64,000 bases of DNA, from assembly GCF_004331255.1 (NCBI RefSeq), contig NZ_SJOF01000015.1, positions 1 through 64,000 on the forward strand, written 5' to 3'. This document shows, piece after piece, positions 57,578-64,000 of the stretch (positions are counted from its first letter, which is position 1; each line of letters starts with the position of its first letter). Origin of the DNA: Acinetobacter sp. ANC 4173. GTDB lineage: Bacteria > Pseudomonadota > Gammaproteobacteria > Pseudomonadales > Moraxellaceae. The notes below the pieces were generated by a model. That model saw only the letters and a list, made by a program, of their open reading frames with translations, was not told where the DNA came from and searched no databases. A program made the position numbers and the translations under genes.

Positions 57578-57895
57578 CGTATTGGGTGTTTAGGTATAAC
57601 TCCTGTCGTACCTCACGTCCTGGTGTCGCACTTATCATTATTGTTTTATGTGTTGGAACATCCTGTTCTCTATGTCCCCATCATATGAAAAATCCTCGTA
57701 GTGGCCTAGACGCAATGCTCCCTAATTGATGTCAGCCTGAGCGTACAAGACTGCTCAAAACTTACCCCAAGGTTTATCCACAGAAATTGCGGATAGTTTC
57801 CGAAGTGCAGGCATTGAGTTATCAGGGAAAAGTTAAAATATGAGCGTTTTTTGATCTATTTTATGGGCATGAAATATCAAAATTGCTCATAAAAA

Positions 57896-57919
57896 AACCG
57901 ACTTGTTTCAAAGTCGGTT
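57896..57919 (-). terminator. Terminator without a gene
   Basis: Stem AACCGACTT / AAGTCGGTT with a 6-nt loop; on the minus strand a run of seven T follows. It should end a minus-strand gene to its right, but that space now holds the pdif site and plus-strand genes, which hints at a deletion or insertion junction. Confidence 0.7.
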
Positions 57920-57986
57920 GAACGAGATCGTTCCAGAGGGTATGAAGCAAGATAAGCTGCTGATCTTAAAGTAATATTAAAAATGT

Positions 57987-58014
57987 GTTTCGTATAACCA
58001 CCATTATGTTAAAT
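57987..58014 (+). other. pdif (XerC/XerD recombination) site, left
   Basis: 28 bases: XerC arm GTTTCGTATAA, 6-base spacer CCACCA, XerD arm TTATGTTAAAT. It matches the Acinetobacter plasmid dif pattern (ATTTCGTATAA-N6-TTATGTTAAAT) except for one base. Its partner at 59392 is inverted. Confidence 0.85.
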
Positions 58015-58168
58015 GGGATATGATTTTGTTTAAAAAAAATCAATAAACGATGTAATATATTAAAATCAAATAAACAAGATGACTAATAAAAAGATAGATT
58101 TTGTATAAAAATTTAGCATTATGTTTATTAAAAATAATTAATAAATCAATAAATTAGAGTGTATAAAT

Positions 58169-58396
58169 ATGCGTAAAATCACGTTTGTCAAAGCAGGAGA
58201 CAATGATGTCTCCGAAGTAACTATCAGTTCTGGAACTCATATTGCAAAAGTTGCACCAATTGTTGCCCGCGAAACTTATACAATTTCATATCCAGGCGGT
58301 GGTGGCGCAGTAGCTCTCAAGGAAAAATTTGCAGCGGCCGCACAGGCGGTGATAGATGATGCTGCTGCCCGCAATGTAGAAATTGGTGAGGAATGA
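58169..58396 (+). CDS. Small protein of unknown function, cassette gene 1
   Basis: 75 residues, not recognised. It starts ITFVKAGDNDVSEVTISSG, then has a glycine-rich turn (YPGGGG) and an alanine-rich amphipathic helix (ALKEKFAAAAQAVIDDAAARN), ending EIGEE. No signal peptide or membrane segment. Base composition of the second half is clearly more GC-rich than the flanks. The stop overlaps the next start as ATGA, so the two are translationally coupled. It could be a binding partner of the larger protein, an antitoxin-like protein, or a peptide precursor; none of these is shown. Confidence 0.7.
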   Translation: MRKITFVKAGDNDVSEVTISSGTHIAKVAPIVARETYTISYPGGGGAVALKEKFAAAAQAVIDDAAARNVEIGEE

Positions 58397-59334
58397 TCAT
58401 GGAGTTTTCTGGTATTAGAAAATTATTTGGGAACACTGAATTACCAACAGTAGTTAGTGATTCCTCCTATGTTCTTACTAGGTTTTCTGGGTCTGGATTC
58501 TGTGTACTTCATATGGATGAAGTGACTAGTAAAAAAATCATTCCACCCACTAAAATCTTACTTATTCCTGCTCTTCCATCAGTTCATCCAAACGAGAATC
58601 TTCTAGAGGCATTGAAGCAATCTGCTGTATTGGTGGTACCCTTACTTGCTTTTTCCTCAGGCAATAAAGATGTTGATTATTTACTTGATAGGCTTTCAAG
58701 CCTATGTTTTGAATCAACAACTAAAAAAAATTTAGAATTAACTGAATTTATCCAATATTTAGATACTCCAATTATTGTGGAGTCATCTAAATGTAAATTG
58801 ATGGTAGAGTTGGGAGATGATGTTGATATTATGGTACCAAAGGTTGAAGCCAACATTGCTATTGGGCAATGGGTTAGTATTATTCAATATTTGGAGTTAG
58901 GATTGGTTCCTAATGCTAATAATAACTCCTTTAAAGTAAATGGGACTTTGTCTTGTGATGGAGTCACTATCGCTCACCACTTACATTCACATTTTACAGC
59001 TGGTCCCTTAGCTTTACAGGCTTGGCAAGTATTTGAAGAGTTACGTGCGAATAATCAATTTCCCCTTATACTTGAAATTGAACAATCAATATTAAAGTCT
59101 ATTTTAACTAATGATGGTATAGAAGTACTTCACCGTATTTTACCTCTTACTGATGAAATAATGAGAGGAAGTTTAACTGAGGTTGCATTTGCTGCATTAT
59201 CTGCAAGTGGAGATACTGACTGGAGCATAAATTCTCAGTTAAATGAGCCAGCTGGTGGATTTCATATCGGTATAGGAGCAGGTGAACAAGCTGCCCATAT
59301 TGATTTTGTTTCACCTAATGCAATCTATCAATAA
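58393..59334 (+). CDS. Unassigned 313-residue protein, cassette gene 2
   Basis: 313 residues (start at 58393; ATG 58399 is an alternative). Not recognised with confidence. No signal peptide, membrane segment, P-loop or clear nuclease motif. Features: a leucine-rich middle (IGQWVSIIQYLELGLVPN), a His-rich stretch (TIAHHLHSHFTAGPLALQAWQVFEEL) and a glycine-rich C-terminus (GGFHIGIGAGEQAAHIDFVSPNA). Its pattern, small protein plus about 300-residue partner, reminded me of the CgnB/CgnE proteins of crocagin-type RiPP clusters, but I could not test this. It ends 57 bases before the right pdif site. Confidence 0.7.
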   Translation: MIMEFSGIRKLFGNTELPTVVSDSSYVLTRFSGSGFCVLHMDEVTSKKIIPPTKILLIPALPSVHPNENLLEALKQSAVLVVPLLAFSSGNKDVDYLLDRLSSLCFESTTKKNLELTEFIQYLDTPIIVESSKCKLMVELGDDVDIMVPKVEANIAIGQWVSIIQYLELGLVPNANNNSFKVNGTLSCDGVTIAHHLHSHFTAGPLALQAWQVFEELRANNQFPLILEIEQSILKSILTNDGIEVLHRILPLTDEIMRGSLTEVAFAALSASGDTDWSINSQLNEPAGGFHIGIGAGEQAAHIDFVSPNAIYQ

Positions 59335-59391
59335 TTCCAACTTGTGTAGAGGATTGTATAAAAGTGCTTTAAGTATTTTTAGATTTACTAA

Positions 59392-59419
59392 AATTAACAT
59401 AATGCACGTTATACGAAAT
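59392..59419 (-). other. pdif (XerC/XerD recombination) site, right
   Basis: On the plus strand: XerD arm AATTAACATAA, spacer TGCACG, XerC arm TTATACGAAAT, i.e. the pdif pattern on the minus strand. The XerC arm is a perfect match and the XerD arm (TTATGTTAATT) differs by one base from the left site. Spacers of the two sites differ. Confidence 0.87.
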
Positions 59420-59648
59420 CAAAAATGTAAGCCCCAAATAGAAATGTCCGGTTTCTCCAAAGAAAAAATGTCCGCTTTTAGAATATGCGTATTTGCAATT
59501 TTCTTAGCGGACTGTTTGAAATGTTGGACTTTATCTAAAGCTGTTAGAGGAGTCATTTGACTGTTAACTTAATTAATCAATTTTCTTAACCATCGACGTA
59601 CAATACCCCCAAAAACCGGTTGTATCTGATGGCTTTATAGAGATAATT
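59420..59648. other. Unassigned stretch between pdif site and IS6 relic
   Basis: No gene supported. It contains two close copies of AAATGTCCG (near 59440 and 59467), which look like part of an IS terminus, but I could not find an element around them. Confidence 0.3.
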
Positions 59649-59990
59649 GGCACTGTTGCAAATAACCACGAATGGTAAGCTGAAGACTGTTTTAGCTAAA
59701 TGTCCACCAGACCTTGAGCACAGGCAGGTTAAGTACAAAATTAACGTGATCGAATGTGATCATGGCAAGCTAAAGCGAATCATCAGGGCCATGTTAGGAT
59801 TCAAATCCATGAAGACGGCTTATGCCACAATTAAAGGTATTGAAGTCATGCGTGCACTACGTAAAGGACAGGCTTCATCGTTTTATTATGGTCAGCCTCA
59901 GGGTGAAGTGTATCTAATCAACAGGGTTTTCGGTCTCTAAGCTTTTTTGAAGGGAATATAATTGTCTTAGATGTCTATTTGCAACAGTGC
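59649..59990 (+). mobile_element. Miniature IS6-family relic (IS1006/IS1008-like)
   Basis: Left end GGCACTGTTGCAAATA at 59649 and right end TATTTGCAACAGTGC at 59976-59990 are the inverted terminal repeats of IS26-group elements. Only about 340 bp lie between them, instead of about 820 bp, because the 5' two-thirds of the transposase gene is deleted. No 8-bp target duplication is seen. Confidence 0.85.
59680..59940 (+). pseudogene. IS6-family transposase, C-terminal remnant
   Basis: The frame encodes KCPPDLEHRQVKYKINVIECDHGKLKRII...LGFKSMKTAYATIKGIEVMRALRKGQAS...YFYYG-like end, the DDE C-terminal part of IS6-family transposases, with the final Glu region but without the first two catalytic Asp. 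It is inactive. Confidence 0.85.
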
Positions 59991-60011
59991 TAAAATCACT
60001 GACAATTAATT

Positions 60012-60626
60012 TCATAGTTTTAGCCTGAAAATTATTTCCAAATTGGCTTTGAATAATGATTCAATTTCCAAAGTCTCAAGCGGCTTTAATATACCATTAT
60101 GAATCATTCCCATCCAAATTGGTGCTAGGATTAATACAGCCACTATACGAGGTTCATAATTAATAAAAAGCTCTTCTCTCTGAATTGCGATACAAATTAA
60201 TTTTGTAATTTCATCCAAACTCGGTTCATATATCTTAGTTACATATAATTCTCGAATGTCATCAAATTTTTTTCCCTCGCTTAAAACTAAACGAGCAATA
60301 TCTGCTCGACCAGCCGACTCAATATTATTAATACTTTTCCTCATCTTATTCCATATAAATTCCGACACTTTTTCATCGTTTTTTAATTCTGAGCTTTGAA
60401 TGGGGTGATAAGTTTCGTTAATCAAATAATCAATTACGCCCTCAAATAATTTTTCTTTAGTTTCAAAATATGAATATATTGTTCCTTTCCCAACACCAGC
60501 AAGTACTGCAATTTCAGCAATTTTACTTTGAGAAAAACCGAATTTTTTAAATTCACTTAGAGCAGCAACAATGATTTTTCTTTTTGTTTCCGAAGTCTTT
60601 GCTAATGAAGGGCTACGCTTTCTCAT
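60012..60626 (-). CDS. TetR-family transcriptional regulator
   Basis: 204 residues. Helix-turn-helix near residues 15-60 (KRKIIVAALSEFKKFGFSQSKIAEIAVLAGVGKGTIYSYFETKEKLFEGVI) followed by a helical ligand domain. It is divergent from the MFS gene with a 51-bp gap holding a palindrome, the standard arrangement for a repressor of an efflux pump. Confidence 0.9.
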   Translation of the reverse strand: MRKRSPSLAKTSETKRKIIVAALSEFKKFGFSQSKIAEIAVLAGVGKGTIYSYFETKEKLFEGVIDYLINETYHPIQSSELKNDEKVSEFIWNKMRKSINNIESAGRADIARLVLSEGKKFDDIRELYVTKIYEPSLDEITKLICIAIQREELFINYEPRIVAVLILAPIWMGMIHNGILKPLETLEIESLFKANLEIIFRLKL

Positions 60627-60640
60627 CCCACTATCTCAAA

Positions 60641-60668
60641 ATAAAATTGACTCAAAGTTCAATTTTAT
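60641..60668. promoter_or_regulatory. Probable TetR operator
   Basis: Arms ATAAAATTGA / TCAATTTTAT, 10 bp each, 8 bases apart, in the middle of the divergent tetR-MFS gap. The size and place fit a TetR-family operator. Confidence 0.65.
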
Positions 60669-60677
60669 TAATCCAAA

Positions 60678-61856
60678 ATGCGCCCCTCCCTCGCACTAGT
60701 TGACTATGTGATTCTAGCCATAAGTCTTTGTTTAGGAACACTAAGTACAGCTTTAGCAAGTCCATTATACTCTCTCTATATCCTAGATTGGCATATTACA
60801 ACCACACAAATTGGTTACGCATTTATCGCATATATGTTTGGTGTAGTCTTTACACTAATGTTCTTCAACCATTTAACACTTAAATATGGTTTTAAAAAAA
60901 TCGTCATCAGTGGGCTAGTCCTCATTGTTCTCGGATTGATTTATTCAGCTTTAGCACAGAACATTGTTGAACTTTCCCTCGCTAGATTTATGCTTGGAGT
61001 AGCATCAGGATTTATAAATACAGCGACTATAGTCGGACTGAATTTAAACTACCCTTTTCAAAATAAAATGAATTCTGCAAAGATTTCTTCAATTATTACT
61101 GTTTTTGGCTTTGCCTTAGGTCCAATCATTGGAGGCATTATTGCAGATAATACTCAATTTCCATTAAAGACCCCCTACTACATCATTTCACTAGCATCAA
61201 CGATCACCCTTATTTTCTGTTTTTTTATTCGTGAAAAGAATAACTTAGAAACCAATAATATTAGTCTAAAGTATTGGAACTATCCTAAAATTAAATCTAA
61301 TAAAAATTTATTTTTAGTCAGCAGTTTAAGTGCCTTTTGTTGCTTTTCCATATTTAGTTTATATGCAGCTTTAGCTGGTACATTTCTATCCAACTTATCT
61401 TTAGAAAAAAATGCAACATTTACTGGCTTATCTATTTCAATAATTTTATTAATTTCAGCAATCACTCAGCTTTCAAGTAAAAAAATGCAAGAGTTTTTTA
61501 GCTTGAAGTTTGGCTTAAAATTGATAACCATAGGGTGCTTCCTACTAATACTCTCTTTAGTCACACATAATATTAAATACCTTACATGCAGTATTTTATT
61601 TATTGGAATTGGTCATGGATTAGCCTTAGCGCCTTCATATTATTTTATAGAAAAAATTGTAAATCATGAAACTTCTTCAATTTTTTCAACATTTTTACTC
61701 ATAAGCTATCAAGGAACTATTTGGCCCATTTTAATTACAAGCTACTTGTTTGATAAAATTGGAAATATATATGCCTTAACTATATTTTCATTATTTATTC
61801 TCGCAATTGTCATTTTTTTATTGCACCTTATTAAAAAGACAGGCTTAAAGGCATAA
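60678..61856 (+). CDS. MFS transporter, probable drug or metabolite efflux
   Basis: 392 residues, about 12 membrane segments (start MRPSLALVDYVILAISLCLGTLSTALASPLYSLYILDW; LARFMLGVASGFINTATIVGL; FGFALGPIIGGIIADN). MFS efflux family by pattern; substrate not readable. The start ATG 60678 lies 10 bases after the operator arm, so binding of the TetR protein should block it. Very AT-rich. Confidence 0.82.
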   Translation: MRPSLALVDYVILAISLCLGTLSTALASPLYSLYILDWHITTTQIGYAFIAYMFGVVFTLMFFNHLTLKYGFKKIVISGLVLIVLGLIYSALAQNIVELSLARFMLGVASGFINTATIVGLNLNYPFQNKMNSAKISSIITVFGFALGPIIGGIIADNTQFPLKTPYYIISLASTITLIFCFFIREKNNLETNNISLKYWNYPKIKSNKNLFLVSSLSAFCCFSIFSLYAALAGTFLSNLSLEKNATFTGLSISIILLISAITQLSSKKMQEFFSLKFGLKLITIGCFLLILSLVTHNIKYLTCSILFIGIGHGLALAPSYYFIEKIVNHETSSIFSTFLLISYQGTIWPILITSYLFDKIGNIYALTIFSLFILAIVIFLLHLIKKTGLKA

Positions 61857-61918
61857 GAATACAAAACAAGATTGTTTCAATCGATATATTCAAAATTACA
61901 AAATCTATAAGCTTTATC

Positions 61919-62188
61919 TCAGTTTAACTTTCCTACCTCAACAAGAAGATCCCTAATAATATTCTTTAATTCGGAAGAAATAGAATAATACACCCATGTC
62001 CCATGCTTAGTATTTTTGATGATGCCAGTTTTTCTCAGGATCGCTAGATGATGCGAAACCGTAGACTGTTTCAACTTTAGCTGATCCGAAATTTCCGTTA
62101 CTGAAATCATCTCACTTTCCAAAACAACTTCAACAATAGTCATTCTTATTTCATTTGACAAACATTTAAAAAAATCAACAGAATTCAT
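61919..62188 (-). CDS. ArsR/SmtB-family regulator
   Basis: 89 residues, winged helix (ISVTEISDQLKLKQSTVSHHLAILRKTGIIKNTKHGTWVYYSIS). The metal-binding CxCxxC motif of ArsR sensors is absent (only C9 is present), so it probably senses something other than arsenic. It is divergent from the metallo-beta-lactamase-fold gene and is probably its repressor. Confidence 0.9.
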   Translation of the reverse strand: MNSVDFFKCLSNEIRMTIVEVVLESEMISVTEISDQLKLKQSTVSHHLAILRKTGIIKNTKHGTWVYYSISSELKNIIRDLLVEVGKLN

Positions 62189-62403
62189 ATTTTCCTTTTA
62201 TAACAACAAATTAAATATAAAATAAACTAAAGAAACATGGCTAGAAAATCTTACCAAAGCAAGAATATCACACCACATTAAAATTATATATTGTGCAAAG
62301 CAATTGTATATTGTATAAGTATATAAGTTTAGCTAGTTTCTTAGCTATTCATTATTTAGTCTTCATATTTGGAATTTGAAAAATAGATAAGGAGTATTTC
62401 ACA

Positions 62404-63375
62404 ATGACTATTGTAATGACTAAGCCATTTGCATCCTCAGCAGATCTGACAGAAAAAAAGGAAACTCTAGAAATACTTTCTGAAGGAGTGTTTGCACTGA
62501 CCGCTGAAGGTGATCCAAATGTTGGCGCCTTTGAAGGAGAGGATTTTATTGTCGCAATTGAAGCACGTGCTACTCCATCTGCCGCTCAGGACTGGTTAAA
62601 ACAATTAAGACAGCATACCAATAAGCCAATTAAATACCTCATCCTGACTCACTATCACGCAGTACGCGTATTAGGTGCTGCTGCTTTTGAAGCAGAACAT
62701 ATTATTGCTAGTGAAACTACCAAGAAGCTTATTGATGAACGTGGTATTGAAGATTGGAAAAGTGAGTTTGGTCGGATGCCTCGCCTTTTCAAAGAGCCAG
62801 ACTCAATTCCAGGCTTGACTCAACCAACGGAAACATTCAAAGATAGCTATGAAATCGATCTAGGTGGCGATAGAGGAAAACTAGAACTAAAATTCCATGG
62901 CCGTGGTCATACCGCTGGAGATATTGTCGTTTGGCATGAGAAAAGTAAGACTTTGTTTGCAGGTGACTTGGTAGAAGCAGAAGCTGCATTATATACAGGA
63001 GATGCTTTCCATTTTGAATGGTCATCGACTACCCTAGATTCTCTAAAAGAATATAAAGCAGAATATTTAATTGGTGGTCGAGGAGCCGTAGCTAAAGGTG
63101 TTGAAGCAACTGATGCTGCGATTGAACAAACACGCTCATTCCTAAAAGGTATGATTGATAACGTTGGTGAAGTTCACAAACGCGGTGGAACTTTAAAAGA
63201 AGCTTTTGAAGCAACATATACAGCTTTAGAGCCTAAATTTGGCAAATGGCCTATTTTTGAACACTGTTTACCATTTGATGTGCAACGACTATGGGATGAA
63301 TTTGATGGTATTGACTGGCCACGAATTTGGACAGAAGAGCGTGATCGTGAAGTTTGGGCAGAACTACAAGATTAA
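62404..63375 (+). CDS. Metallo-beta-lactamase-fold protein with altered metal motif
   Basis: 323 residues. MBL fold: LTHYHAVRVLGAAAF stands where the HxHxDH zinc motif is expected, so H83 and H85 remain but Asp and the third His are replaced by V87 and R88. Later ligands appear kept (FHGRGHTAGDIVVWHEKSKTLFAGDLVE). It could be a one-metal hydrolase or a non-hydrolytic relative. The C-terminal part (about 230-323, ending WAELQD) is an added helical segment. AGGAG precedes ATG 62404. The ArsR gene is divergent. Confidence 0.82.
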   Translation: MTIVMTKPFASSADLTEKKETLEILSEGVFALTAEGDPNVGAFEGEDFIVAIEARATPSAAQDWLKQLRQHTNKPIKYLILTHYHAVRVLGAAAFEAEHIIASETTKKLIDERGIEDWKSEFGRMPRLFKEPDSIPGLTQPTETFKDSYEIDLGGDRGKLELKFHGRGHTAGDIVVWHEKSKTLFAGDLVEAEAALYTGDAFHFEWSSTTLDSLKEYKAEYLIGGRGAVAKGVEATDAAIEQTRSFLKGMIDNVGEVHKRGGTLKEAFEATYTALEPKFGKWPIFEHCLPFDVQRLWDEFDGIDWPRIWTEERDREVWAELQD

Positions 63376-63568
63376 TTTTTTTGCATATAAAATAGTTTAA
63401 GCACTACTTAAAAAGTTATCCATTATGATTAGGTTATTAACTCCTACTCAAAAATGGGTAACTTTTTTGCTATATAACCGGATTAATATGATCACCATAA
63501 AGAGCCTCGCACACTCATGAAACATCACCTTTACTAATAATCACCATGATTTAATCCCACCACCTACT
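63376..63568. other. Intergenic stretch with a long-loop hairpin
   Basis: No gene. AAAAAGTTATCC near 63409 pairs imperfectly with GGGTAACTTTTTT near 63457, a possible terminator for the MBL-fold gene. Confidence 0.4.
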
Positions 63569-64000
63569 GGCTTTTTTGCACAAAGATTTAAAAATTAAAA
63601 CCAGCCCATTCTGTTCAAATTTAAGTTACAACTCGGGTATGAGGTCGGTCTAATTCCGTAAATTTATTCAGTACGGCTATACGGGCATGTATCTCATTTA
63701 CTTAACTTGAAAAATGCCTAGCTGACAACTTATCGCCTAATAATTTAATGCAATGCATTTTGGTTTCGACCAAACTTCGGCGATGATAGCCTGACCATTT
63801 TTTCCAAATCGTTCTCCCTAAACGTTTGACCGTTTTTAGTAATTCATTTCTCTCTATAGATCTCGCTTGCTTGTCTTTCCAAGGCGTTGCATTTTTTTCT
63901 TGGCGGAATCACTGCATTCGCTTGTCGATCTGCAATGACCTGTCAGCATTGTTTTGTGTCATAAGCCCCGTCTGTATAAACTGAATCAATTTGCTCACCC
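63569..64000 (-). mobile_element. IS5-family copy D, right part, continues past the window
   Basis: It begins with a degraded terminal repeat (GGCTTTTTTGCACAAAG) and continues on the minus strand with transposase C-terminal sequence to the window end. It has the same orientation as copy C and opposite to A and B. Confidence 0.82.
63621..64000 (-). pseudogene. IS5-family transposase fragment, decayed
   Basis: Codons from GRPHTRVVT (stop at 63621-63623) back to the central region are recognisable, but with a CAA-to-TAA stop in the FSSQVNE stretch and frameshifts near 63900. The N-terminal part lies outside the window. Confidence 0.8.

Larger units (their letters stand above)
57074..57986. other. 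Gene-poor junction between the organosulfur island and the pdif cassette
   Basis: No gene is supported in these 0.9 kb. Contents: an ACATTCTG / CAGAATGT inverted repeat at 57074-57104 next to the permease start, two terminators (listed separately), and a single DnaA-box-like TTATCCACA at 57774-57782. An 86-codon frame at 57469-57729 crosses a terminator and is rejected. Confidence 0.5.
57987..59419. mobile_element. pdif cassette (dif module) with an unassigned gene pair
   Basis: About 1.43 kb bounded by two pdif sites in inverted orientation, XerC arms outward and XerD arms inward. It carries exactly two genes (58169-58396 and 58393-59334) and their promoter region. Known pdif modules of Acinetobacter plasmids have this layout and move by XerC/XerD recombination; toxin-antitoxin and resistance genes are the usual cargo. 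The cargo here is neither, as far as I can recognise. Confidence 0.75.

Noticed and set aside
57469..57729. 86-codon open frame
   Set aside because: It runs through a strong terminator, lacks a ribosome-binding site and its sequence (many Ser, Cys, Arg in no pattern) does not look like protein.
57774..57782. Perfect DnaA box TTATCCACA as sign of a replication origin
   Set aside because: It is single, without iterons, an AT-rich repeat set or a nearby rep gene. One 9-mer is expected by chance.
59440..59480. Repeated AAATGTCCG as terminus of another IS
   Set aside because: No matching opposite end or transposase fragment was found nearby.

Overview
The window looks like AT-rich Acinetobacter (Moraxellaceae) DNA. 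I base this on the gene families and their order, on decayed IS5-family copies of a type common in that genus, on an IS6-family relic close to IS1006/IS1008, and on two XerC/XerD (pdif) sites of the kind described from Acinetobacter plasmids. I cannot tell whether the replicon is chromosome or large plasmid; no replication or partition gene was seen.

Layout. (1) 1-930: a terminator, an internally deleted IS5-family copy, and the 3' end of an alcohol dehydrogenase gene it interrupts. (2) 1095-21522: a catabolic island for an unidentified sugar-like or polyol-like substrate. It holds a maltoporin-type porin, a LacI-family regulator, a CoA-transferase / enoyl-CoA hydratase / aldehyde dehydrogenase / SDR / GMC dehydrogenase / DUF993 operon, a FucP-type transporter, PEP carboxylase, glycerate kinase, an AraC-type regulator, a second FucP-type transporter, a Gfo/Idh dehydrogenase and a second GMC oxidoreductase. 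Copies of one palindrome, TGGAACGTTCCA, lie before the porin, between the regulator and the operon, and inside the operon, so a local LacI regulon can be read directly. (3) 21624-21775: the 3' end of another IS copy. (4) 22223-35813: nitrogen scavenging. A urease operon in permuted order (ureEFGJ-DABC) is followed by allantoin uptake and breakdown genes (allantoinase, ureidoglycolate lyase, allantoicase, racemase, permease, porin, GntR-type regulator). Allantoin would yield glyoxylate plus urea, and urease would release the ammonia. Two near-identical sigma-54 (-24/-12) promoters precede ureE and the porin.

(5) 35833-36840: a decayed, near full-length IS5-family copy. (6) 37003-57073: an organosulfur island. 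It holds two paralogous sets of substrate-binding protein, TauD/AtsK-type dioxygenase and Crp-type regulator, plus a cytoplasmic-type arylsulfatase, two TonB-dependent receptors, a flavin monooxygenase, an aldo/keto reductase, an ABC transporter with a fused double permease, and its own TonB-ExbB-ExbD energiser in the ABC operon. The gene content parallels the Pseudomonas ats/sft sulfate-ester systems.

(7) 57987-59419: a small cassette bounded by two inverted pdif sites, carrying a translationally coupled gene pair (75 and 313 residues) that I cannot assign. This is the strongest candidate for an undescribed mobile unit. (8) 59649-63375: a miniature IS6-family relic, TetR/MFS and ArsR/metallo-beta-lactamase-fold pairs. 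(9) 63569-64000: a fourth decayed IS5-family copy that runs off the window. The window reads as a mosaic of metabolic modules separated by dead IS copies.
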